DNA of 7,891 nucleotides from Clostridia bacterium (GCA_900766895.1 CAAFXF010000002.1:1-7891), one strand, 5' to 3'. Positions 1 through 7,800 are shown, counted from the stretch's first letter. A program made the numbers and translations. The notes: generated by a model from the letters alone, not told the origin.

Positions 1-15
1 ACGCTCTTCCGATCT
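1..15. other. Residual Illumina adapter sequence at contig end (artefact)
   Basis: The first 15 bases, ACGCTCTTCCGATCT, are identical to the 3' end of the standard Illumina TruSeq read-1 adapter; the reverse complement begins AGATCGGAAGAGC, the usual adapter-trimming string. The match sits exactly at the window edge and interrupts the transporter gene 16-785, as expected when untrimmed adapter is built into an assembly. It should be masked. Translation of the transporter runs through it without a stop, so a gene caller would add about four false residues (D, R, K, S). Confidence 0.95.
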
Positions 16-785
16 GACGGCAAAACGCCGTATTCCTCTGTTATCATTGTAGGCACCCAATTCGTTATTCCGTCCCTCATCATCCCGTGGAGAAAGGACG
101 GTATTATAATTATCAAAAGTCCTGATGAAATAACAAGGGGCAAAAATCCCGAATTTGTATTTTTATCTGTTTTATCAATTTTGACAGAAACCCTTGTCAT
201 TGATTTTTTACAAACAAAAACAGAAAAAAGTCCTAACAAAAATGCTACCGATATAACTGCACCGCCACAGATAAAAACATTATTCCAACTTGAATATTTG
301 ATAATAAGCGTGGAGCAAAGATATGCGCACACCGTACCCACAGGCAAAGAAAGAGCAATATTAAGTATAGCTTTTTCACGCAGCTTACTGTTTATTGTTT
401 GTGAATAAATACGCAAAAGCGGTGCCCAAAGCATTGACTGAAAAATGCCGTTTAATCCCCATATAACTGCCATTAAAGCCACTGATTTTGCAAATGCCAT
501 AGAAAAACAGCACGCAGAACTGCCTATTGCACCTAACAAAACCATTGCAAAAGGATTTACTTTGTCGCCGGCAATACCGCTAACAATCTGACCTACGCCG
601 TAGCAAATGAAAAATGCTGTACCTACAAGCCCTATTGCACTTTTGGTATAAAGACCGCTGCTTACTATTGATGCAATAGCAGCAGAATAGCAGGTTCTGC
701 CGAAATACGCAGACCCGTATATAATCCACATGGCTATAACAATGAGCCTGCTTTTTTTAACATCATCTAATGTGTATTTTGTCAT
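16..785 (-). CDS. Major facilitator superfamily transporter, OPA (organophosphate:phosphate antiporter)-like, partial
   Basis: About 256 N-terminal residues are visible; the C-terminal half is lost at the contig end. Translation from ATG at 785 gives a very hydrophobic protein with roughly six membrane segments (about residues 14-34, 50-70, 79-98, 102-120, 139-160, 170-192), then a short polar cytoplasmic loop (193-212) and the start of the second bundle (214-230). Family marks are the loop 2-3 motif GIAGDK (70-75), the segment 4 stretch GLNGIFQSMLWAPLLR (110-125), which resembles GlpT/UhpT-type proteins, and RDGITNWVPT (237-246), typical of Firmicute OPA-like transporters. Known members exchange sugar phosphates or glycerol phosphate for phosphate; the substrate here is unknown. 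The start codon overlaps the stop of the upstream phosphodiesterase gene (ATGA, 782-785), so the two are almost certainly translationally coupled and functionally linked. A sugar or other solute carrier is the alternative. Confidence 0.85.
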
Positions 786-1672
786 TCCGTTAAATCCTCA
801 ACAGACTTTGATAATGCAAGAAATGTTGTTCTGTCCTGAATGTTTTGTGTGCCGTGCCTTGTTGAATGTCCGCCGTGGTCACTGGCAATAACAACAAGCC
901 AGTCCTCATCATCAAAGGTGTTACGTTTTTTTATTTCGGTAAGCAGCTGATAAGACAGTCGGTCAAGGTTGCAAACCCCTGCAACATATCGGTAATTGCT
1001 GTCGCCGAAGCCCGTGCCGTGTCCATTCATATCGGGATTTTCAAAAATACCTAAAATGAAATCGTCATCGCTTTGTATTCTTTCTTTGAGATTATCGTAT
1101 AACTGCGAATCGGTTTCAAATTTACAGTAATACCGGTTTAGGTTGTTTTTGTCTGCAAAATCAATTTCATTTTTGTATGTGTTATCAAAATGTATCGGCC
1201 AAATTGCACTAAATGAGGTTTGATAGCCCTTAACCGACAACGTTTTTAATACGGTTGGGAAGTCGTCATCAAGTGACCATTTAATGCCAATTCTCCACGG
1301 CTCTTTCATCCATTTTCCGCAAAGAGCAGATGCCCAGCCCTGAGCCGTGCTTGTTTCCTGTGGGGCATTTTTCTCTCCGCCAACATATGTAACATACAGA
1401 CCGCCGTTTTGTTTTAATGCGGATATTGCACTGTAAACAGCAGTATCGTTAGCACCGCTGATTTTCTCATTGTCACTTTTAATCAGATATTTCATTGCGT
1501 CTGCTCGGCAACCGTCCCAGCCGATAAAAAGACATTTTGGCTTTTTCTGCGATTTTTCAAAATGGCACAGTATAGCCTTTGAAATAACCGTCTGCGGCAT
1601 TTTCGTTTCGTAGGTATTATCAAATATTCCGTTTGCATTAATTGATTTTATATATTTTTTGTTTGAAAACAT
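782..1672 (-). CDS. Alkaline-phosphatase-superfamily phosphodiesterase (type I phosphodiesterase/nucleotide pyrophosphatase-like)
   Basis: This 296-residue protein has no signal peptide and is probably a cytoplasmic two-metal hydrolase. The full set of superfamily ligands can be read in order: D53 in FIGWDGCRADAM, the probable nucleophile T109 in STAQGWASALCG (matching the T-x-P-x-H region of NPP enzymes), D214 and H218 in NPDMNGHGTG (matching EPDxxGHxxG), D265-H266 in ASDHGG, and H273 in TRHGT. An active enzyme is therefore expected. Family members cleave phosphodiesters or phosphomonoesters of nucleotides, lipid head groups or phosphonates; the substrate cannot be read here. It is short compared with eukaryotic NPPs but normal for compact bacterial forms. 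The ATG at 1672 is supported by GAGGT at 1678-1682, five bases upstream. The stop overlaps the OPA-like transporter start by ATGA, suggesting import and cleavage of one compound. It diverges from the GH101-like gene. Confidence 0.87.
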   Translation of the reverse strand: MFSNKKYIKSINANGIFDNTYETKMPQTVISKAILCHFEKSQKKPKCLFIGWDGCRADAMKYLIKSDNEKISGANDTAVYSAISALKQNGGLYVTYVGGEKNAPQETSTAQGWASALCGKWMKEPWRIGIKWSLDDDFPTVLKTLSVKGYQTSFSAIWPIHFDNTYKNEIDFADKNNLNRYYCKFETDSQLYDNLKERIQSDDDFILGIFENPDMNGHGTGFGDSNYRYVAGVCNLDRLSYQLLTEIKKRNTFDDEDWLVVIASDHGGHSTRHGTQNIQDRTTFLALSKSVEDLTE

Positions 1673-1677
1673 ATTTT

Positions 1678-1682
1678 ACCTC
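1678..1682 (-). promoter_or_regulatory. Ribosome-binding site of the phosphodiesterase gene
   Basis: On the minus strand GAGGT lies five bases before ATG 1672. The 13-mer GAGGTAAAATATG is identical to that at the GH110 start (4761-4773), which supports both start choices. Confidence 0.75.
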
Positions 1683-1700
1683 GTTTTTTTACCCCGTTTA

Positions 1701-1721
1701 TGTTATAGTTAAAGCATAACA
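1701..1721. promoter_or_regulatory. Inverted repeat overlapping an extended -10; possible operator/promoter of the divergent genes
   Basis: In the 68-base divergent gap, TGTTAT (1701-1706) and ATAACA (1716-1721) form a perfect 6-base inverted repeat around a 9-base centre. The left arm overlaps TGTTATAGT (1701-1709), which reads as an extended -10 (TG-n-TATAGT) pointing toward the 1741 gene, followed by a ribosome-binding site. No good -35 is seen at the usual spacing. An operator controlling both directions is plausible but unproven; a weak hairpin in the leader is the alternative. No convincing minus-strand promoter was found. Confidence 0.4.
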
Positions 1722-1724
1722 CAC

Positions 1725-1731
1725 AAAGGAG
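1725..1731 (+). promoter_or_regulatory. Ribosome-binding site of the GH101-like gene
   Basis: AAAGGAG lies nine bases upstream of ATG 1741, a near-consensus Gram-positive Shine-Dalgarno that fixes the start. Confidence 0.8.
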
Positions 1732-1740
1732 AATTATTCA

Positions 1741-3087
1741 ATGAATACAATCCTAAAATTTAATTACGACTATTCCGAGTGTATGGTAATGAAATTGGGA
1801 ATGGCTTTTCCCGATAAGGAAAAGCCGGGCAAAAGCAAGGTGCTATTAACCTTTGAGGAAGCGCTTGAATATATAAAAAAGATTGATAATATCACTCAGG
1901 GAATAACTAAAATATACTATCTTGTCGGCTGGCAATATCTCGGTCACGATGATAAGTATCCTGATTTCTTTGAGGTGAACGAGGCACTGAAAAGGGAAGA
2001 GGATAAAACTGCTTGGGATAGCTCCAAATGGCTTTCGGATGAAGCGAAAAAATATCATTCCGTTATCAGCGTTCACATTAATTTTAACGACGCATACGAC
2101 AATGCACCGTCCTTTGATGATTTTGTAAAAGCAGGTGCGTTGATAAGAAAAAAGAACGGCAAGCCTAACCCGATTGAAAAATACAACGGCAGAAAATGCT
2201 ATAAAACATGCCACAAGGGATATTATGAATCGGGACTTTTCAAAAGACAATTTGATAGCTTTGTTGACACCTTTCCTTTCATTGCCGAAGCAGGCACAAT
2301 CCATGTTGATAATTTTCAGTGCTACACAAATTATGCGCCCTTTGTCAGCATAAAGGAAATGCAGACTGCAAGGCGCAAGATGATAGAATATGTAAAATCA
2401 AAGGGTATTGACATCACCTCGGAATTTACATATAAGGAAAGCGAGAGTCTGCCCAATAAACCTATATTCGGTTTGCCGAGAGACCATTTCAAAACCTCAC
2501 CTATGGATACGGTTGGACTTATTCCTATGAGCTGGTGGTGTTACCGTATGACAGATAAGGAGTTGCTTGACAATTCCCCTCAAAATTACTGTGGCGGTGA
2601 ATTTAGGGAGAAAACGCTTAACAATATTTTCTACGGCAATATGCACGGCGAGGATATTGTAACAAAAAGCAATGATAATTGGGCAAGGGATTTCATACAT
2701 CGCTTTGCAACATATCAGGTGCCCGGTCATTATCTTAATTCGCTGAAAAGAGTTGCAATTAAAGGACAGGGAAATAACAAATTCTGCGAATTTTCAAATG
2801 GTGTAGTTTCTTATGCAAAGGGTAAAAAAATAACCAAAAACGGCAAAATTATCAAGGACGGCAACACTCTGTTTCTTCCGTTTGTGCATAAGGAAAGCAC
2901 CTATATTGCATACAGCAAAACCGGTGACTGTCGTGATTGGGACATCACCGAAACCGATAAAGCAATAGCAGAAGTTTACAGAATTACCGAAAACGGCAAT
3001 GAATTGATAAGAGAAATTCCCATCAAAAACAACAAGCTTCACATAAATATCCCCGAACAAATCGCATATTTGGTTATACTGAAATAA
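1741..3087 (+). CDS. Compact GH101/GH129-like glycoside hydrolase (putative alpha-N-acetylgalactosaminidase-type)
   Basis: This 448-residue protein has no signal peptide or membrane segment, so it is probably cytoplasmic. Four barrel-type motifs occur in the order of GH101 endo-alpha-N-acetylgalactosaminidases and related GH129 enzymes: GWQYLGHDDKYPDF (63-76, like the GHDxxxPD loop), VHINFNDAYDNAPSFD (111-126, like VHxNxxExYPEA), HVDNF (188-192, D190 a candidate nucleophile) and SEFTYKE (227-233, E228 a candidate acid/base). The D-to-E distance of 38 is near that recalled for both families. A conserved MSWW follows (263-266). Residues from about 340 are beta-rich and resemble the C-terminal sandwich of retaining glycosidases. 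Known GH101 enzymes are large secreted proteins of over 1000 residues, and GH129 enzymes are around 600, so this is an unusually small form. Substrate is inferred to be an alpha-linked GalNAc glycan or glycopeptide fragment. It converges on the GH110 gene across a shared terminator. Family assignment rests on remembered motifs. Confidence 0.6.
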   Translation: MNTILKFNYDYSECMVMKLGMAFPDKEKPGKSKVLLTFEEALEYIKKIDNITQGITKIYYLVGWQYLGHDDKYPDFFEVNEALKREEDKTAWDSSKWLSDEAKKYHSVISVHINFNDAYDNAPSFDDFVKAGALIRKKNGKPNPIEKYNGRKCYKTCHKGYYESGLFKRQFDSFVDTFPFIAEAGTIHVDNFQCYTNYAPFVSIKEMQTARRKMIEYVKSKGIDITSEFTYKESESLPNKPIFGLPRDHFKTSPMDTVGLIPMSWWCYRMTDKELLDNSPQNYCGGEFREKTLNNIFYGNMHGEDIVTKSNDNWARDFIHRFATYQVPGHYLNSLKRVAIKGQGNNKFCEFSNGVVSYAKGKKITKNGKIIKDGNTLFLPFVHKESTYIAYSKTGDCRDWDITETDKAIAEVYRITENGNELIREIPIKNNKLHINIPEQIAYLVILK

Positions 3088-3091
3088 ACAT

Positions 3092-3130
3092 AAAACACAT
3101 TGCCTATGATTTGCAGGCAATGTGTTTTTT
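3092..3130. terminator. Bidirectional intrinsic terminator between convergent glycosidase genes
   Basis: A perfect 14-base stem (3092-3105 with 3115-3128, core ACACATTGCCT) encloses a 9-base loop. TTTTTT at 3125-3130 follows on the plus strand; on the minus strand the stem ends in TTTT and an A/T-rich tail. It starts five bases past the stop of the 1741-3087 gene and six bases past the stop of the 3135-4763 gene on the other strand, so it can end both transcripts. Confidence 0.9.
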
Positions 3131-3134
3131 ATAA

Positions 3135-4763
3135 TTATTCCCAAGAAATATTGTTACAGTTTTTAGCTTTGATTTTCTTTCCTGAAAAATTGTTTTTCTT
3201 GATTAAAACTCCGTCGGTGTCCTTTGCGCTTATACAATAACCGCTGTAGTTCCTAAAGGTGTTGCCGATTAGCTTAATGTTTTTGTGCACCGCTCCGGCA
3301 TATACTCGATTTTCAGGTTTAATGAGTATGGGTGTTTGACCGCAGTAATCAAAGGTGTTGTTTTCTATCGTAACATCCTTGCACATACCGCTTTCGTACC
3401 AGCTTTTAGCATCGTCGGACAATAGAATACCACTCATTGTTGTGCTGACAAAATGATTGTTTTTAACATTTACCTTGCCTCTTGTGGTAATCAACAGACC
3501 TCTTGTTATAATTCTCGTCATATAATTATTTTCAAAATCGAGGTCAGGACAGGCGCTTACGTCTTCAATAACATTGCCCTCCTTTGCTTTAACCGTATTG
3601 CTGACAGTGAGCCTGATGTCATACTCATTCAAAAGCTCTGATTTTTCAATAACCGCCGTACCCTCTTCAAGCAAGGTATCGGTGTTGATATACGCAATAG
3701 TGTCACCCTCTCTTAACGGATTAAAGCCGTGGGACTGCGGGTGCATAAAGCGAACTGTCAACTGATTATCCTTGATGTCCGTTATCTTGAAATGAATACC
3801 GTGAACATTCAGGCTGTCGTCACCTGCACCGTCAAAGTAACTGTTTTTGATTGAAACGTTGCCTCTGCACATACAAATTTGAATGAAATCTGCAACCGAC
3901 GCCATCTTTCTTGCAGAGTCCTTTTCGGGTGCAAATTCAACACCTTCAACCGTTATATTTTCGCTGTCCTGTACAACAAGGGCCAGAGAATAATTGAACC
4001 TCTGCTTTATGTTTTCAAGCGTTACATTTTCGCATTTGTTTACGAATATTCCCGCAAACTGACGGCGGACATCAAAAATATAGTAGCAGTCGCCTGTTTT
4101 GAATCTAAATGTATTTGGATATGTAACACGAATTTTTCTGTTTCCCAAATCCTTTATTTTCAAAGCAGAAAACAACGGATGATTTACTCTTTTGATTTTA
4201 TCGGGTGTATTCTTTCTGATTTGTCCTATCCACCATGAGTTTTTTGCTTTATGGTCAATGGCGTAGCGGTAATCCTTTGCAAAGATGTATGCCTTACCGT
4301 TTATAAATTCATACTGCGTATCTTTGTCAATTTCAAAATCAACGCTGAAAAGACCTTTACGCAAAACCTTAAGCTCGTGCATATCGGGATGGCTGTGTCG
4401 AATTTCAATGTTCTTAAGGGTGATGTTTTTGCAATTTTCCATTGCAATATTCGTTACCTTGCCGTCAATTACAAAAACGGAGTCACCGCCGTCAAAGGTT
4501 ATGTTATCAATACCGCCGAAATAAAAGGGAACTGCGTTGAGATGAGGCGTTTCGTCCTTTGAAAACTCCTTGTCGCCGACAGTATTAGTGATATAAAGCA
4601 TATATTTTTTGCATTTTTTGCTGTCTATGTAATATGTGCCTTTATCAAATATAACTGTTTTTTCATCATCAACGGTTTTAAGATAATCAAGCAGTTTGAT
4701 TAAGCCTTGTGTAATATCTTCGTTTGTACCGATGTTGAATTCCGATGCATAAATGGTTTTCAT
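3135..4763 (-). CDS. GH110 family right-handed beta-helix glycosidase (alpha-1,3-galactosidase type)
   Basis: This 542-residue protein is built of short parallel beta-helix turns with repeated NITL/NVTL/NVSI-type strands (about 85-125, 230-320, 405-540). The diagnostic part is ADFIQICMCRGNVSIKNSYF (291-310) followed by DGAGDDSLNVHG (311-322) and FMHPQSHGF (339-347), which match GH110 enzymes. D292, D315 and D316 correspond in spacing (23 and 24 residues) to the three catalytic aspartates I recall for the marine PdGH110B structure. GH110 enzymes are inverting alpha-1,3-galactosidases acting on blood-group B (branched) and/or linear alpha-Gal epitopes; which type this is cannot be told. Known members are usually secreted and around 600 residues. 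This one has no signal peptide, so it probably cleaves imported oligosaccharides. ATG 4763 has GAGGT five bases upstream. It lies 44 bases after the surface-protein gene on the same strand and converges with the GH101-like gene. Confidence 0.85.
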   Translation of the reverse strand: MKTIYASEFNIGTNEDITQGLIKLLDYLKTVDDEKTVIFDKGTYYIDSKKCKKYMLYITNTVGDKEFSKDETPHLNAVPFYFGGIDNITFDGGDSVFVIDGKVTNIAMENCKNITLKNIEIRHSHPDMHELKVLRKGLFSVDFEIDKDTQYEFINGKAYIFAKDYRYAIDHKAKNSWWIGQIRKNTPDKIKRVNHPLFSALKIKDLGNRKIRVTYPNTFRFKTGDCYYIFDVRRQFAGIFVNKCENVTLENIKQRFNYSLALVVQDSENITVEGVEFAPEKDSARKMASVADFIQICMCRGNVSIKNSYFDGAGDDSLNVHGIHFKITDIKDNQLTVRFMHPQSHGFNPLREGDTIAYINTDTLLEEGTAVIEKSELLNEYDIRLTVSNTVKAKEGNVIEDVSACPDLDFENNYMTRIITRGLLITTRGKVNVKNNHFVSTTMSGILLSDDAKSWYESGMCKDVTIENNTFDYCGQTPILIKPENRVYAGAVHKNIKLIGNTFRNYSGYCISAKDTDGVLIKKNNFSGKKIKAKNCNNISWE

Positions 4764-4768
4764 ATTTT

Positions 4769-4773
4769 ACCTC
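4769..4773 (-). promoter_or_regulatory. Ribosome-binding site of the GH110 gene
   Basis: GAGGT on the minus strand, five bases before ATG 4763; it shares the 13-mer GAGGTAAAATATG with the phosphodiesterase start. Confidence 0.75.
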
Positions 4774-4788
4774 ACGATTTTGTAATCT

Positions 4789-4805
4789 CGGTATGGAGCA
4801 TACCG
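4789..4805. repeat. Perfect hairpin in the surface-protein/GH110 gap
   Basis: CGGTATG (4789-4795) and CATACCG (4799-4805) are perfect 7-base arms with a 3-base loop, beginning two bases after the surface-protein stop. On the transcribed minus strand the hairpin is followed by AGATTACAAAATCG, with no U-run, so it is not a standard terminator. It may protect the upstream 3' end, attenuate read-through or be a binding site. It lies before the GH110 ribosome-binding site and does not cover it. Confidence 0.65.
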
Positions 4806-4807
4806 TG

Positions 4808-7800
4808 TTATCTGCTGTGATTTTTCTTTTTGCCGTAAGAACCCACAGCCATAATCGCACCGCCGCAGAAAAGGAGAATAGCAAGCCATAATGAAGAGCT
4901 AAAGCCGTTACCTGTTTCGGGAGATTTCATATCCTTGCCGTCGCTGTCGGTCTGCTCGGCATCGGCACTGTAATCGTCTGTCTGCTCGGCATCTGTTGCC
5001 TCGTTATCGGTAGCCTCAGGCTTGTTTTCCTCCTGCGCAGGTACGGTGGTATCCTCCGGTGTCTGCACTGTGCCCGAAGTTGATTTAGCCTTAACGGTAA
5101 ATGTAGCAGTCGCTGTACCGCTGTCCGATACAATACCGATTGTATGCTCACCGGTTGAAAGTAATGCTACATAGTCAGCCTTTAAGGTTACGATTATACT
5201 ACCCTGTGTTGCGGTGTAATTATCTGCGTCAACTGTTGCACCGTCAAGCTCAACTCGGATAAAATCGGCAAACGCCGCATTTGATTTGAAGGTAAGCTCC
5301 TTTCTGTCTCCTGCGGTTACACTCTGTCCTTTGCCCTCAATGATTTCAGGCGCGAGCTTTGAAATAACCGTGTCATCAAGCGTAATTTCGTTTGTGCCCT
5401 CTTCGTCGCCAAAGCATTTACCGCAATTTACGCAATGCCAATATTCTCTGTGTCCTTCCTCGGTAACGGTTGCGTCCTTTGCAGAAATCCTTTCAATATT
5501 ATGATTATCGCTGTCAAGCTCGCCGTATTTTTCGCCGCAATACTTACAGGTAGCCTTGCTTATGCAGGTTGCCACACCGCCTGTGTGTCCGTTATTTATT
5601 GTTACGGTTATATCTGCGGTGTTGCCGGATTTGTCTGTGGCAACAACCTTTACGGTGCCTGTTTCTTTTTCAAGGGTATATTTACCGTTAGTATCAGGTG
5701 TTAATTTCTTATCGTTTGCCGTAACACTTGCAATACCGTCGTTGTCCGTAACGGTAAATTCCACTGTATCGCAGTAGGTCTTGTTGTTTTCCACTCCTGT
5801 AATAACAGGATTTGCGGTATCCCTCCACTGTGCGTAGAGGGTAGCTCCGGCGGTAACGGTCGAGCCTGCGGTATAAGCAGTTCCGGTGCCGTCGGCTTTG
5901 GTGTTCCAGCCGTTGAAGGTGTAACCGTCGAGATGCAGTTGGTCGCCTGATGCTACCGTAACGGAATTTCCGTCACTCGCACTTGCACTTGACGGTGCTG
6001 TTCCTGCTCCGCCGTTGGCATTGTATGCCACAAGGAAGCAACCTACCGCGTCGGACGCCAAATAATTGCCGTCGGTGCTTGCTTTTACACGCAGAGAAAG
6101 GGTGTAGCCGGTGTTTTCAGCCAGACCTGTCGGCACAAAGCTACCGTTGTTCAGTGCAGGAACATCTACCCACGCGCCGCCGTTTAGGGAGTATTCCAGA
6201 GCCTTGACGCGATCTGCTTCACCTACCGTAACGGTGGAGCCGTTGAGGGTGGGCACGGCAGGTGCCTTATATTTATTAGGCATAACCTTAAAGGTAATAA
6301 CCTTGGCAGTACCCGATGTGTAGTTCTGTGTTTCCTCCACCTCAACCGTCATATAGTAGGTGCCTGCATTAAGCGTTGTTGCATCGAAGCTCTCATCCAA
6401 CAGCACTCGGTGTGCGGTGTTGTCGGCAATATCGTCGTAGGTGCTGTAATATACTTTCACATCGCCGTTGCCTTCATTTCCGCTGATTACAGGGTAGCCG
6501 GGATAAGTGCCGTAGACATAGTTTGCCATGGTAACGGCAGGGGTGATGGCTTTCTTCTTTACGGTGAAGTTTTTGGTTGTCTGTGAAAAGGTGTAGTTGC
6601 CTCCCGCCTTGTCTGTGACGGTGACGGTGGCTGTGCCTGCGTTTCTGTTGTCGGAATAGTCAACCGTGTATTCGCTTGACGGAATTTCTTTTTCGCCGTC
6701 ATAGACCTTGATTTCAGGCTCGATGTAATTTCCCGAATACACTTGGTCGTCTATTTTAGGAATTGTAACGCTGATTTCTTTCGGCTCGATAACAAGACCG
6801 TTAGGTATAGTCACATTCACCGCCTTGTTGTAATGGTCCTCTTCTCTGGTGACAATGACATCATAGGAGCCGGCATTGACGGGAGCATCAACGGTATTTC
6901 CGTTTTTGCGATAGACCACATTGAATCCGTCGAGTGTTGTATCTTTGATTTCAAATGTCTTGCCTGTTCCGTCATAGGTGTATTCCTGAACGGCAGTATT
7001 AAATGAAATCTCCGCTTTCTCCGTCCATACTGCCGTAAGCGTGATAACTCCCTTGTCAGCCTTGCTGATAAGATTATTAACTGTGGTATCTGCAAGAAGT
7101 ATTCTTTTACCGCCGCATTCCCAGTACATGAACCTGTAGCCCGCCTTTGTCGGAGTATCAACATTCTCCAGCACCTTGGAGCTATTCATTAATCCCTCTT
7201 TAGGCTCTATCGGACTTCCGCCCTGGGTATCATATATAACAGTGTAGCCTGCAATGATATCGAGGGGTTTATAATAATAAGCGGTATATTCTCGGTCGCC
7301 TATGCTGCCCTTGGGAATAGTGACCGTCATATTGTTGTTACCGTCCAGACCTGTTCCGCCCCAGCCGGTAAAAACATAGCCGTCCTTTGTGGGAGTGCCA
7401 AGCGTAATATCGTCGCTTGTTACCTGATAATCACGTTCAAGGTGTTGTATATCACCGCCGTTCAAATTATAGGTTATCGTGTATGTTATCGGATGGATGA
7501 GCGTTACCGTAACAACGGTTTCATCCTCTGTGAAATGAACCTCGTCTATGAATTTGTCATCGTCCCTGTACTCTACATTTCCTACAGTATATTTAAGCTT
7601 TCTGTAGCCGTACTGCGTGGGGTCAATTAATGAGGAAAGATCTTCATTAGTAACGCTCTGACCGCGAAGGACCCTCACTGTTTTAATTGCTTCGCCGGAT
7701 TCGTTGACAAAATTTACGTTAACCTTTGCGCTGTCCTCTATGGTTCCGTTTTCCGTATCCACAGCTCCAAAGAAGGTGCCTGCGGTAATGGTACCTTGAT

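Noticed and set aside
1..15. Native C-terminal coding sequence of the transporter
   Set aside because: Exact identity to sequencing adapter at the contig edge explains it better.
181..408. Plus-strand open frame of 75 codons
   Set aside because: It lies wholly inside the transporter gene on the other strand, starts with a non-ATG codon, has no ribosome-binding site and shows no family features.
1846..2304. Minus-strand open frame of 152 codons
   Set aside because: It is antisense to the GH101-like gene, which has motifs and a clear ribosome-binding site; the antisense product has no recognisable domain.
3879..4238. Plus-strand open frame of 119 codons
   Set aside because: Antisense shadow of the GH110 gene, Cys/aromatic-rich as expected for reversed A/T-rich code, with no start signal.
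4789..4805. Hairpin as an intrinsic terminator of the surface-protein gene
   Set aside because: The stem is short and not followed by a T-run on the transcribed strand; kept only as a hairpin.
5408..5590. Zinc-finger DNA-binding domain
   Set aside because: The CxxC pairs sit in an exported wall-anchored protein, so a nucleic-acid role is unlikely.
7762..7762. GTG at 7762 as the start of the surface protein
   Set aside because: The frame is open to the window edge and upstream codons encode repeats in phase with downstream ones; no ribosome-binding site precedes it.
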